A DNA stretch of 64,000 nucleotides from Parasphingopyxis lamellibrachiae (GTDB lineage Bacteria; Pseudomonadota; Alphaproteobacteria; Sphingomonadales; Sphingomonadaceae), in assembly GCF_003385775.1 (NCBI RefSeq), contig NZ_QRDP01000004.1, positions 1,163,763 through 1,227,762 of the forward strand, in the 5' to 3' direction. Below are positions 18,595 through 27,503 of the stretch, piece after piece. The notes under the pieces were generated by a model that saw only the letters and a program-made list of their open reading frames with translations, was not told the DNA's origin and did not search any database. The position numbers and the translations under genes were made by a program. Each line of letters opens with the position of its first letter. Position 1 is the first letter of the stretch.

Positions 18595-19651
18595 TGCGCC
18601 CAGCTTCGGCTTTGACGGTATCTAGGTCGGCAACCACCATTTCCTGCACGAGTTCAGCCATGGTGATTTTCGGCGTCCATCCAAGGTGTTTTCGTGCCTT
18701 AGAGGCGTCGCCAATTAGAAGGTCAACTTCGGTCGGTCGATAATAGCGCGGGTCGATCTTGACGAGGATTGCACCTGTCTTCGAATCGCGCCCTAGTTCG
18801 TCAGCGCCTTTTCCTTCCCAGGAAATATGTCGTCCGACCTCAGCGAAAGCCGCTTCGACAAAAGACCGCACAGTATGCGTTTCGCCGGTTGCCAATACCC
18901 AGTCATCAGGCTTGTCATGCTGCACGATACGCCACATGCCTTCGACATAGTCTCGGGCATGACCCCAATCCCGCTTGGCATCGATATTTCCAAGATAGAG
19001 AGCCTCTTGAAGCCCCAGCTCGATTGCAGCGACCGCACGGGTAATTTTGCGGGTGACAAAGGTCTCCCCGCGTATGGGGCTTTCGTGGTTGAAAAGGATG
19101 CCGTTTGACGCGTGAATACCATAGGCTTCGCGGTAATTGACCGCAATCCAATAGGCATAGAGCTTTGCCGCTGCATATGGACTGCGCGGATAAAAAGGTG
19201 TTGTTTCCGACTGCGGAACTTCCTGAACCTTGCCATAAAGCTCAGAAGTAGAGGCCTGATAAAATCGAACCTCGTCTTCCCGTTTCAATATGCGTAGAGC
19301 TTCTAGGAGACGTAAAGGCCCAATGCCGTCAGCATTCGCCGTATATTCAGCGGTTTCGAAACTCACCTGAACATGGCTTTGCGCAGCAAGATTATAGATC
19401 TCGTCCGGCTGCGTTTCCTGAACCAGGCGAATGATGTTCGTCGAATCCGTCATGTCACCATAGTGCATGTGAAAACGTGTCTCATGTTCATGCGGATCAT
19501 TATAAAGATGATCCACACGCGCCGTATTAAAGGATGACGAACGTCGCTTGACGCCATGTACGGTGTATCCTTTACCAAGCAACAATTCTGCCAAATAAGC
19601 ACCGTCTTGCCCCGTGATACCGGTTACAAGTGCAGTTTTGCCGCGGGACAT
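18578..19651 (-). CDS. gmd: GDP-mannose 4,6-dehydratase
   Basis: The first committed enzyme for GDP-fucose and other GDP-deoxyhexoses. The 357-residue protein has [20 protein letters not shown] at the N-terminus for NADP binding and [33 protein letters not shown] contributes catalytic Thr/Glu, and [12 protein letters not shown] contributes the Tyr-Lys pair. [21 protein letters not shown] is also typical. AAGGAG lies about eight bases upstream of the ATG. The gene is the first of a minus-strand gmd-fcl operon starting from a 434-base divergent intergenic region. Confidence 0.97.
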   Translation of the reverse strand: MSRGKTALVTGITGQDGAYLAELLLGKGYTVHGVKRRSSSFNTARVDHLYNDPHEHETRFHMHYGDMTDSTNIIRLVQETQPDEIYNLAAQSHVQVSFETAEYTANADGIGPLRLLEALRILKREDEVRFYQASTSELYGKVQEVPQSETTPFYPRSPYAAAKLYAYWIAVNYREAYGIHASNGILFNHESPIRGETFVTRKITRAVAAIELGLQEALYLGNIDAKRDWGHARDYVEGMWRIVQHDKPDDWVLATGETHTVRSFVEAAFAEVGRHISWEGKGADELGRDSKTGAILVKIDPRYYRPTEVDLLIGDASKARKHLGWTPKITMAELVQEMVVADLDTVKAEAGRNDRHE

Positions 19652-19871
19652 GATTTCTCCTTATTAAGCGCTTATCAAAATGGGATTCATATAGATGGCT
19701 CTGTGAGTAAAGGCCCCATTTCAGAAAGCCAATATGCTTAACTCAACCCGCAACAACTATTTCATCCTCAAGGGAAGATTCGTTGGGCGCAGGCCGCTGC
19801 AATCGCAAATCCCAAGCAGTATATAACCCAAAATACAAGCGTAACTTTGGATTGTGAGCCGGGAATTCTTA

Positions 19872-19899
19872 GACTAATTTCGGCAGAAATTTCTTAGTC
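19872..19899. promoter_or_regulatory. Nested palindrome, possible operator or hairpin
   Basis: The outer arms GACTAA and TTAGTC (19872-19877 and 19894-19899) are perfect complements. The inner arms AATTTC and GAAATT are separated by GGCA. The alternatives overlap, so it could be an operator for a dimeric regulator or an RNA hairpin in the gmd leader. Confidence 0.35.
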
Positions 19900-20005
19900 C
19901 CGAAGAGTCGATCTATTAATATTGCGCGAGCTCTCCCACAAATGAGTGACTTTCGGCAGAATGCGATGTCGGCTAGATGCAATACACCGCTATGCGGCGT
20001 GTTGA

Positions 20006-20034
20006 TTCTTTCGCAACCGCAGAGCTGTTATAAT
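20006..20034 (+). promoter_or_regulatory. Candidate promoter for the sugar dehydrogenase/lactonase pair
   Basis: A perfect TATAAT at 20029-20034 is preceded, with 17-base spacing, by a poor -35 (TTCTTT at 20006-20011). The -10 sequence lies about 50 bases before the ATG at 20086. The weak -35 could mean activator dependence. Confidence 0.4.
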
Positions 20035-20085
20035 AGATATGGTGCCTGCACCAACAATCCGGATTTTCTCAAAAATTATCCATAG

Positions 20086-21033
20086 ATGCGGAACCAGAAA
20101 ATCAACTTCCAACTTGCCTTAATCGGATTTGGTGTCAGCGCTAGGGCCAATCACCTGCCCGCAATCGCAGATTCGGGCCGGTTCGAGCTCACCGCGATCG
20201 TAGATCCTGTCAGCACGTATGCGAATATTGACTGCTTCACCTCGATTGCTGCATTGCAGAAATCGCACTTGCAGATCGATGCGGTTGCATTGTGCACGCC
20301 TCCTTCGGATCGCGTATCACTTATTGGTCAGTGCCTTGAGGCAGGCTGGCATATCATGCTCGAAAAGCCACCAGTCGCTACGGCCAATGATCTGGAAAAA
20401 TTACGCGAACTGCCCAATCCCGTTGATTGCAGCATCTTCGCCACTTGGCATAGCGTGGAAAACCCTGCGGTCGATGCGGCAGCGCGGTGGCTGGAGCGCC
20501 ATCCAGTGCACGAACTGCGACTCCGCTGGCTCGAACATGTCAACGATTGGCACCCCAATCAAAACTGGCTTTGGCGCGAAAACGGGTTTGGCGTGTTCGA
20601 CGCGGGAATAAACGCCTTCTCCATCTTGGACCATATTCTTCCCGGCACATTGTCGATTTCCGAAGCAGAATTGTTCATCCCGAAAAATGTCGCAACTCCG
20701 GCAACGGCGGAATTGCAATTTGCTTTGAACGGGAGGCCGATCGGATTGGCAAGTCTCGACTTATTGCATCCTGGAGCACCGGTCTGGGCAATCTCGATCT
20801 TGTCAGGTGGAAGCGAACTCTTGTTGCTGGACGGTGGCAAGCGCCTGGACATTAACGGTCGCACGATGCCCACCGAGGGCACGGCAGAATATGAGCGGGT
20901 CTATGGCAAATTCGCTAATTTGATTGATCGTCATCAATCGAGCGTCGAAACTCGCCCGCTCGAGCTTGTGTTGGATGCCCTCAACCGGGGAAAAGCGACC
21001 ACCGTGGCTCCGATTGACATTGAACAGATTTAA
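20086..21033 (+). CDS. Gfo/Idh/MocA oxidoreductase, D-galactose/L-arabinose 1-dehydrogenase-like
   Basis: A 315-residue NAD(P)-dependent dehydrogenase. The N-terminal Rossmann motif is ALIGFGVSARANHLPAI, and the EKPP segment (MLEKPPVAT) supplies the catalytic Lys of the family. The blocks FATWHSVENPAVDAA, WHPNQNWLWRENGFGVFDAGINAFSI and the C-terminal layout recall Azospirillum-type L-arabinose/D-galactose 1-dehydrogenase. This suggests oxidation of an aldose to its 1,5- or 1,4-lactone. The gene directly after it encodes a lactonase, which fits such a product. No clear ribosome-binding site precedes the ATG. The sugar specificity is inference. Confidence 0.85.
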   Translation: MRNQKINFQLALIGFGVSARANHLPAIADSGRFELTAIVDPVSTYANIDCFTSIAALQKSHLQIDAVALCTPPSDRVSLIGQCLEAGWHIMLEKPPVATANDLEKLRELPNPVDCSIFATWHSVENPAVDAAARWLERHPVHELRLRWLEHVNDWHPNQNWLWRENGFGVFDAGINAFSILDHILPGTLSISEAELFIPKNVATPATAELQFALNGRPIGLASLDLLHPGAPVWAISILSGGSELLLLDGGKRLDINGRTMPTEGTAEYERVYGKFANLIDRHQSSVETRPLELVLDALNRGKATTVAPIDIEQI

Positions 21034-21042
21034 GCTTCCCTT

Positions 21043-21966
21043 ATGACCATGCCAAAGCCTTTAACAATTTTGAATGTCCAGCAGGTATTCCCCGCAGGAA
21101 ATCTGTGCGGCGAGGGTATCGTCTGGGATGACCGGATCGGACAGCTCTATTGGTGCGATATCAACGGGTTTGCTGTCTACCGCTATGACCCGCATGGCGG
21201 CTGCTGCAAAAGCTGGCTGTTCGATGAGCCAGTCGTTTCAATAATGCTCGGACGGGAACGCAATGAGATCGTGCTCGCCATGGCGTCACGCATCGTGCTC
21301 TGGAGCCCCGAACAGGAGAGTATCTCCGATCCAATATTCACACTCGACAGCTATCCGGAAGTACGGCTCAACGACGGGCAAATCGCGCCCGACGGCTCGA
21401 TCTGGATTGGATCGATGCAAAATAACCTCGGCCCGGACGGTGAGCCGCTGCCTGTTAAAAAAGTGATGGGTTCGCTATACCGTATTGATCACAACGGTTT
21501 TGAAATCGTCAAAGACGAAATCGGCATCGCCAACACGGTGTGCTGGGACGAAGATCGCAATCGCTTCTACTTCGCCGACTCTTTACGCAACATAATCTGG
21601 TCATTTGGCTGGAAAGCCGGAAAGGCGAAATTGACTGACGAACGTGAATTGCTTGCGGATCATCCTCGCGGGGTTCCAGACGGATCGACACTCGATTCGG
21701 AAGGTTATCTATGGAATTGCCGTTTCGGCGGCAGTTGCCTGTTGCGGATATCACCCGATGGTCGTGTAGACCGAATTGTCGAACTGCCCGCGAACAATCC
21801 GACAAATTGTGTCTTCGGCGATGACCGCCAAAACAGACTCTTCGTGACCAGCGCGGCAATAGATACGCCAACTCCAACCCGATTTGATGGTAGTTTATTC
21901 GGCTGCCAAACGAATGTCACTGGCAATAGAGCCAATCGGCTCAGTCACTTCGGACCCCCTATGTGA
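21043..21966 (+). CDS. SMP-30/gluconolactonase-family sugar lactonase
   Basis: A 307-residue six-bladed propeller enzyme predicted to hydrolyse an aldonolactone. Family signatures are CGEGIVWDDRIGQLYWCDI (metal-binding Glu), RLNDGQIAPDGSIWIGSM, IANTVCWDEDRNRFYFADS and RGVPDGSTLDSEGYLWNC (metal-binding Asn/Asp positions). It lies nine bases after the sugar 1-dehydrogenase stop, so dehydrogenase plus lactonase form a two-step route from aldose to aldonic acid. A second in-frame ATG lies six bases downstream of the one used. The gene is convergent with the hydroxyacid dehydrogenase gene. Confidence 0.88.
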   Translation: MTMPKPLTILNVQQVFPAGNLCGEGIVWDDRIGQLYWCDINGFAVYRYDPHGGCCKSWLFDEPVVSIMLGRERNEIVLAMASRIVLWSPEQESISDPIFTLDSYPEVRLNDGQIAPDGSIWIGSMQNNLGPDGEPLPVKKVMGSLYRIDHNGFEIVKDEIGIANTVCWDEDRNRFYFADSLRNIIWSFGWKAGKAKLTDERELLADHPRGVPDGSTLDSEGYLWNCRFGGSCLLRISPDGRVDRIVELPANNPTNCVFGDDRQNRLFVTSAAIDTPTPTRFDGSLFGCQTNVTGNRANRLSHFGPPM

Positions 21967-21989
21967 TCTCATCGGAGCAGGAATGAAGA

Positions 21990-22931
21990 TTAGGGGTTTA
22001 CCCCAAGCCCCTTGAACAGGTTGGCAATCGCCGCCTCATTGACCCGCAGAACAGCATCGATCGTGTTGGACGAATTGTGGCTACCGAAGATGCAATTGTC
22101 GAAGCTGCGCAGCGGATGATCGGCCGCCAGCGGCTCTTCTTCGAACACATCAAGCGCGGCACCAGTGAACCGGTTTTCGTTCAAAGCCTCGATGAGCGCC
22201 GCCTCGTCTATTAGCGGTCCGCGAGCAACATTGATCAGATAGCTGCCAGACTTCACATGGCTGAATTGCTCAGTTGAAAGCATATGGCGGTTGTGCGGGG
22301 TCAGGGCGCAAGTCAGGACGATGAAATCAGCGCGTTCGAGCATGTTGTCGAGCGCCACCTGTTCGACGCCTGTCTGCTGTACAAATTCATCAGGCAGCGG
22401 AGCAGGATCGCTCGCGAGCAATTCCATCCCCATGGTGTGAGCACGGCGCAAGACCGCACGTCCAATACCGCCCGCCCCAATGAGACCGATTGCCTTTCCT
22501 CCAAGAGAAATGCCGCGCGGTTTGTACCACTCGCCAGCGCGCACTGCCTGATCAATCTTGTGCAATTCACGGGCCAACATAACGGCATAGCCGATCGCGA
22601 CATCTGCGACCTCTTCCGACAGCAGGTCGGGCGTATTACACACCTCGATGCCGCGTTCACGCGCTGCGTCGATCGCAATCCCGTCCATGCCGATGCCCCA
22701 TTTTGCAATCACTCGCAGCTTTTTGCCGCGCTCAATTACTTTCGCGGTAAACTCGTCGTCACCAGCGATCACACCGTCATAGCGATCAACGATCTCAAGC
22801 AGTTCACTTTCGACCAGTTGTTGTGAGAAATCCGGACAATCATAGGTGATCTCACGTTCTACAAAGCGGTCATGATAGCGATGCATTTCGCGCTGCAAAT
22901 GCGTGCAGGAGATGAGAACATGATGGCTCAT
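21990..22931 (-). CDS. D-2-hydroxyacid dehydrogenase (phosphoglycerate dehydrogenase-like)
   Basis: A 313-residue NAD-dependent dehydrogenase acting on a 2-keto or 2-hydroxy acid. The dinucleotide fold is GLIGAGGIGRAVLRRAHTMG. The catalytic Arg lies in LINVARGPLIDEAAL, the Glu in DVFEEEPL and the His in IFGSHNSSNT, so the active site is complete. Its ATG overlaps the stop of the preceding cytidylyltransferase gene (22928-22931), showing tight coupling. In this setting it more likely works on a sugar acid than in serine synthesis. That view is inference. Confidence 0.88.
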   Translation of the reverse strand: MSHHVLISCTHLQREMHRYHDRFVEREITYDCPDFSQQLVESELLEIVDRYDGVIAGDDEFTAKVIERGKKLRVIAKWGIGMDGIAIDAARERGIEVCNTPDLLSEEVADVAIGYAVMLARELHKIDQAVRAGEWYKPRGISLGGKAIGLIGAGGIGRAVLRRAHTMGMELLASDPAPLPDEFVQQTGVEQVALDNMLERADFIVLTCALTPHNRHMLSTEQFSHVKSGSYLINVARGPLIDEAALIEALNENRFTGAALDVFEEEPLAADHPLRSFDNCIFGSHNSSNTIDAVLRVNEAAIANLFKGLGVNP

Positions 22932-23605
22932 TCGCCGCGCTCCCGCATCAGTTGCACCGCCTCGGCGAGCTTGAAATCAACTTCTTCATCGATGTCCATC
23001 GCCTCGATCGGATCGATCGGCGCCATCATCGCGCGCGCACCAATGCGGTTCTGATAGCGAGACAGAATATCAGCGGTGAACAGATAAAAGCATGAATTCT
23101 CTTCATAAACCGGGGGCAAGTCTTGAGTGCGTAACAAAATAGAGGAATTGTGGTTGATTGCCCGGCCAAGCTCATCCCAAAGTCGCGTTTGCAGCCGCGT
23201 CACGGAAAACAGTGAGTCATAATCAGGCATCGCATCGAAAAATCGCTGCAGCGCCGCCTCCAGCGTATCAGCGCCGAGCAACGGATTGGTGCTGTGTGTT
23301 TGCAGATAATAGTCGGCTTCAATCTGCGTAATCGTATGTTCTAGTACGGAATTCATCGACGTCATGCCTGATCGCAAATGTTCAGGTCTCTCGAGCAATT
23401 CGACATCGGGGAAATGCTCGCGCGCATCTTGCATGATAAGATCACTATCGGTGTCGATGACCACCTGATCTATGCTCGGGCAATCGCGCAGCGTCTCGAC
23501 AACATAATGATAGAGCGGTTTGCCGGCGAAATCGCGATAATTCTTGCCCGGCACACGTTCGCTGCTGTGCCGCATCGGAACGATCGCCGCTATTGTCTGG
23601 TTCAT
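22928..23605 (-). CDS. CMP-sugar-acid cytidylyltransferase (NeuA/KdsB-like)
   Basis: A 225-residue enzyme predicted to activate an acidic sugar with CTP. The N-terminus AAIVPMRHSSERVPGKNYRDFAGKPL is the nucleotide-binding signature of acylneuraminate cytidylyltransferases. YYLQTHSTNPLLGADTLEAAL and DIDEEVDFKLAEA are further family blocks, the latter supplying metal-binding acids. It abuts the GT2 gene upstream with no intergenic base and overlaps the dehydrogenase downstream. No sialic, legionaminic or pseudaminic synthase is present. The substrate may be a different ulosonic or sugar acid. Confidence 0.88.
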   Translation of the reverse strand: MNQTIAAIVPMRHSSERVPGKNYRDFAGKPLYHYVVETLRDCPSIDQVVIDTDSDLIMQDAREHFPDVELLERPEHLRSGMTSMNSVLEHTITQIEADYYLQTHSTNPLLGADTLEAALQRFFDAMPDYDSLFSVTRLQTRLWDELGRAINHNSSILLRTQDLPPVYEENSCFYLFTADILSRYQNRIGARAMMAPIDPIEAMDIDEEVDFKLAEAVQLMRERGE

Positions 23606-24622
23606 CTAGCTGTCCTTAGTGAGTGACCCGGCAGACCGGTTTTCGCTTGTAACCCCGTTTTCCGATTTAAGTTTCTTCCGGCCGTGATCAGATCGATCAC
23701 GCGCGCGGCCACTCGGATAATAGAAGCGCTGGCGCATTTCGGCATTGGTCAGCGAAGACTGGCGATAGCCTTTATATGTGCCCCAAAACTGCAGAAAACG
23801 GAAACTGACGATATCCCAGAACCGCCGGATCAGAACACCCTCGTGACGGGCGTGGCCGAGATCCGAGAGCGCGTTGCTGGCAAAAAGATGGAGAAAATTC
23901 CAGAAACTGAACCGTTCACTTGGATAAATATGCTTGAGCGCGATAGCTTCGCGACGGTAGCGGTTCAGGACCTGAGCCGAGGTCTCGTCATGAACATGAA
24001 TGATCGTGGCATCGGCGGCATAAGCGATGCGATGCCCTCGCGCCATCGCCTTCTTCGCCCAGTCGAGATCCTCAAGGCCCGTCAAGCTCTCATCGTAGGG
24101 CTGGTCCAACCACAATGCCCGGCGGACCGCCGCATTGGCGTTATTGCAAAAGGGATGGTCCTGATCAGCGTTGGACTCTTCGGGAAACCAGCTCTCAAAC
24201 AAGCGCAACTCCGAATAATGTGAACTTTCCGGTCCTCGCTGTTTACCATAAACTAGCCCAACTCGTTCATCTTCGAACGGGCCCAGCAAGTTTGCGAGCC
24301 AGTCATCGTCAACCGGATACACATGCGCACTGGCAGCGACGACAAACTCGCCACGCGCCGCACGGAACCCGATGTTGAGCGCTCGGCCAAAGGTAAACTC
24401 GGACGGGCTGATCGAAACGAGCCGCGTGGGGTAACGACGGACAATATCTACGGTCCCATCAGTTGACCCGGAATCAACGACAACGATTTCGATATCCGCA
24501 AGGGTCTGGCGACCAATGTCTTCAAGCAACCGACCAATATGCTCAGCTTCATTGAAACAGCGAATAACGATTGAGCAGCGGGGGACCGCGGGCGACCGAC
24601 CTGGATCAGACATTATTCTCAT
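23606..24622 (-). CDS. Glycosyltransferase family 2
   Basis: A 338-residue GT-A fold transferase. It shows CSIVIRCFNEAEHIGRLLEDIGRQT at the N-terminus, IVVVDSGSTDGT for nucleotide-sugar binding, FTFGRALNIGFRAARGE, and the acceptor-region GLEDLDWAKKAMARG. The C-terminal third has hydrophobic and basic stretches suggesting membrane association. It is first in a minus-strand operon with the cytidylyltransferase and hydroxyacid dehydrogenase. The 270 bases upstream (24623-24892) hold no gene. The first ATG lies four codons before the alternative MSDPGRS start. Confidence 0.92.
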   Translation of the reverse strand: MRIMSDPGRSPAVPRCSIVIRCFNEAEHIGRLLEDIGRQTLADIEIVVVDSGSTDGTVDIVRRYPTRLVSISPSEFTFGRALNIGFRAARGEFVVAASAHVYPVDDDWLANLLGPFEDERVGLVYGKQRGPESSHYSELRLFESWFPEESNADQDHPFCNNANAAVRRALWLDQPYDESLTGLEDLDWAKKAMARGHRIAYAADATIIHVHDETSAQVLNRYRREAIALKHIYPSERFSFWNFLHLFASNALSDLGHARHEGVLIRRFWDIVSFRFLQFWGTYKGYRQSSLTNAEMRQRFYYPSGRARDRSDHGRKKLKSENGVTSENRSAGSLTKDS

Positions 24623-24892
24623 AAGCTCCTAGCACCGAATTATACGCCGCATCATACCGCGCACACCACGAGCGCAGTCGCGCGTCTAGCTACATTGCCG
24701 AATGAAAACAACCACTACCCTTGGTCGGAAAGTAGGAAGATTGCGTGTGAATTGCGCAAGAATGACGAACAAAAAGCTGTGAACAACAACAGCATTTGTG
24801 AGGGAATGAAAATATATTCGATAAGAATGTGGAGCAAATTTGGAGTTCGTCCATTTTGAAATCACTAGAGAGTTTTAATTCATCGAGTTTTA

Positions 24893-27058
24893 TCATTCGT
24901 CCCTCAACGCTTTTTCAAAATCATACCGCTCAAACATCTCGAGCGCCCCGCCTCGCGTAGCGTTTCGTATGCTCCCCCCATCGGCGGCGAAAATCTCACG
25001 CGCAGTTAGAAAGGCCATAAGTATGTTCAAAGTATTGGGCGGCGACCATGGTAGCCCCGCTCTATAATCTGTTATGAAGTGATTGCCTTCACCGACCCCC
25101 CCCCGCATGGGATCCTTGCTCAGTGCGTTCTTCCGAACCTTGTACGTGAAATCCATACCATAAAGATAGAGCCGCCTGATCCCGAGATAATGGGCGACTT
25201 GCATCGCAATAAATGGCGAAGATCCCCCTGCCGATACCCGAACGGCGGGGTTCTTCGAGAATAACGGAGGAAAGACCGGCGCCACCCGGAGCCATTCCGC
25301 CGCGCCTGATTTATCGGGGCGATCAGCTTGGGCCAGCATTACCATTCCTCCCGCTTGCGCGACGATTTCTTCGAAAAAATCTTCGATCGTCTGGCGATCG
25401 CTGCACAGCGTAAATTGCGGCCGCAAACAGGTTTCGGAGTAAGCGAGATGAAATCTGTTAAATGCAAAACAAAGTCGTCCTTGCAGACGGTCGAGATCGG
25501 CGGGTCTTACTGATGGGCCATTTCCGATCAGCCAGGCGGACTGCCCACGATACGCATCTTTCAACTGCACGAGCCTGTCAGAAGAGACGCTCTGAGGCGC
25601 CATATACCTGCCACTTCCGAAGAGTGTTTGCCCAACACCCTCATCAGGTTGGGCTGTCATTCTATTATCTTGGGTGTCAATACGAATGGTGGATCGACAA
25701 AAATGCAGACCAGTTGCGTTCGGAACAATCGATTGGTCGATGACCTCCCCATCTGAGCAATCTATCCACGTCTTCGACGATGCGCTCCAATGCTCGACAG
25801 CCCACCTGTCTTCTCCCGCACTCTCTACGCATAAAAAACCGGCCTGTTGGAATGTTATGGTTGGAGGTAGCGCCACATCGTAAGAAATCACCCCTTCAAC
25901 CAAGATTTGTATGTTGACGTCCTGAACAGACAATCCAGCAGGCAGAAACGCCACTATTCGCAGCAGCAGTCCATTTTCTATGTCGGCAGGTGCATTTCTT
26001 CGACAACGAACATCAGGAAGTTCGGTATCTCCCGAAATAACGGCCAGACCATCGAAGATCATGTCATTGATAAAAGGGCAGCGACAGGAGACGAACGCGA
26101 TCAAGAGGCCAGTGTGTGGGTTGAAAGAGTGCCTCTTCAATTCACACTCGAATACTGTGGAGTTATCCAACTCGGCTGTATAAAAACCAGTCCCACTGGT
26201 TATCGATTGTAATGCCGATTTCACTGATCTCGTCAGATCATCGAACGTCCGCTGCTGTGTACTGGACCATCCCATTGCCTCGCCGGCAATCAACTCATCA
26301 TCCGACTGCGGAATGCCATAACGTCTACCGCCGAGAACGATGTATTTTCCAGTCCCGACTAGGATCGCTTTCGCACCATTGTTGAGCGCGGTGAATGCCA
26401 ATTCTCGGTAGGCCGGAGAGAAGTCACTAATAAGAACCGATGCTCGCCCGAGCGCTTCGAGATTCTCATACGGTACGATTGAGCATTGATCGAAGTCCAG
26501 ACTTGGCGCCAACAATTGCGTCAGTTCGACTGGCAACCCTGTTTCACCTGTCGGATTCGCCTTCAGTAGTTCGACTATCCCGTGGCTCTGGTTCTCGACA
26601 ATCGAAGAATCAGCAAGGATCGCTCCTTCAGGATAGGTTGCGATGGAATGATCCAGTGCTGTCTCATATATGTCAGGAAGAATGTGATCGGCCAGAGCTT
26701 GCGACTCATTCGACGGTCCGTCTTCCCAAAGCCAAGTCGCGTCGCAATTTTTCATGCTATGTGGATTGACCGCACTGGCATCGGAGGGTGGAACCCAGAT
26801 CCTATTCGCGGCCGCATAGAATGCATCCGCAGCATTAGGGTCATTGGTCGCATTCACCACGACATCCCAGACAACTTGCTTAGGGCCATCGCCCCGAGCG
26901 CGTGATCCCTGCGATATCGAGCAGGGTTGGTTCGCATCGATGAATTCCGGAAAAGCGTGTTCCATGCGAATTAACGCACGCCAGAGATGGGCTACACGTC
27001 GCCTTTCGGTTGCATCTTGCCCTTTCGCGGCAGTTTCGGCGAGGAAGGCTATCCGCAT
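24893..27058 (-). CDS. Large protein with C-terminal DUF115/Maf-like domain
   Basis: A 721-residue protein. The N-terminal third (MRIAFLAETAAKG...) loosely resembles glycosyltransferase-B sequence, with ASVLISDFSPAYRELAFTALNNGAKAILVGTG near residues 208-240. The middle is unassigned, with beta-rich sequence. The C-terminal 220 residues are DUF115-like: SAWLIGNGPSVRPADLDRL (GNGPS near 511-515), QFTLCSDRQTIEDFF, GGSSPFIAMQVAHYLGIRRLYLYGMDFTY, and a distal GNHFITDYRAGLPWSPPN. This domain is related to flagellin Maf proteins and to GT29/42-like folds. It is upstream of, and co-oriented with, the CMP-sugar operon, so it is a candidate user of that sugar. Confidence 0.78.
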   Translation of the reverse strand: MRIAFLAETAAKGQDATERRRVAHLWRALIRMEHAFPEFIDANQPCSISQGSRARGDGPKQVVWDVVVNATNDPNAADAFYAAANRIWVPPSDASAVNPHSMKNCDATWLWEDGPSNESQALADHILPDIYETALDHSIATYPEGAILADSSIVENQSHGIVELLKANPTGETGLPVELTQLLAPSLDFDQCSIVPYENLEALGRASVLISDFSPAYRELAFTALNNGAKAILVGTGKYIVLGGRRYGIPQSDDELIAGEAMGWSSTQQRTFDDLTRSVKSALQSITSGTGFYTAELDNSTVFECELKRHSFNPHTGLLIAFVSCRCPFINDMIFDGLAVISGDTELPDVRCRRNAPADIENGLLLRIVAFLPAGLSVQDVNIQILVEGVISYDVALPPTITFQQAGFLCVESAGEDRWAVEHWSASSKTWIDCSDGEVIDQSIVPNATGLHFCRSTIRIDTQDNRMTAQPDEGVGQTLFGSGRYMAPQSVSSDRLVQLKDAYRGQSAWLIGNGPSVRPADLDRLQGRLCFAFNRFHLAYSETCLRPQFTLCSDRQTIEDFFEEIVAQAGGMVMLAQADRPDKSGAAEWLRVAPVFPPLFSKNPAVRVSAGGSSPFIAMQVAHYLGIRRLYLYGMDFTYKVRKNALSKDPMRGGVGEGNHFITDYRAGLPWSPPNTLNILMAFLTAREIFAADGGSIRNATRGGALEMFERYDFEKALRDE

Positions 27059-27503
27059 CTAATAGCCTTCTTTCGCGAACCAAGACAAAATCGCGCTAAG
27101 ATCCGGCAAAAAGCAATGCCTGAAAAGACCCGATCCCAGAGTAGCCCATGCTCTGTGAACCTGCGCATGAGCATTAAAAGTTCCCCATATTGTGCGCGAA
27201 ATTCCGTGCTTCCACGGGTGGGCCATACTGATCTGCGAATATATCAGCAAGGTCAACTTGCGATCCTGAAGGAGGATGACAACACCTTTGGATAGAGACC
27301 AAATACCCTGAACGAGTACGCCCGCGAAATGCCAAATTCGCTTCGTCGGCCAATTGATCGTACAACACAGCGGGCCGGGTGAAGCAAAATCCTTACCGTG
27401 TGTGTGCCCAGCACTATTGGAATGAAACCCTGATTGAAGCATGGCCCTAAGCCACAGCTAGCAAAGTTGACAATTCCAAACGCATAGCTGAGCGACGACT
27501 TAA
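27059..27503. other. Divergent intergenic region, no convincing gene
   Basis: These 445 bases lie between the divergent DUF115-like and GT4 genes. A minus-strand frame (27059-27442) stops immediately before the DUF115-like gene, but it has no family resemblance and looks non-coding. Promoters for both directions should be here. No clear -35/-10 was identified. Confidence 0.5.

Larger units (their letters stand above)
19652..20085. other. Divergent regulatory region between gmd and the sugar dehydrogenase gene
   Basis: No gene is supported in these 434 bases. Two regulatory candidates are visible: an imperfect palindrome at 19872-19899 and a consensus -10 box at 20029-20034. Promoters for both divergent operons should lie here. 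Confidence 0.6.

Noticed and set aside
27059-27442. Minus-strand 127-residue frame upstream of the DUF115-like gene
   Set aside because: No coding character or domain; it occupies the divergent promoter region.
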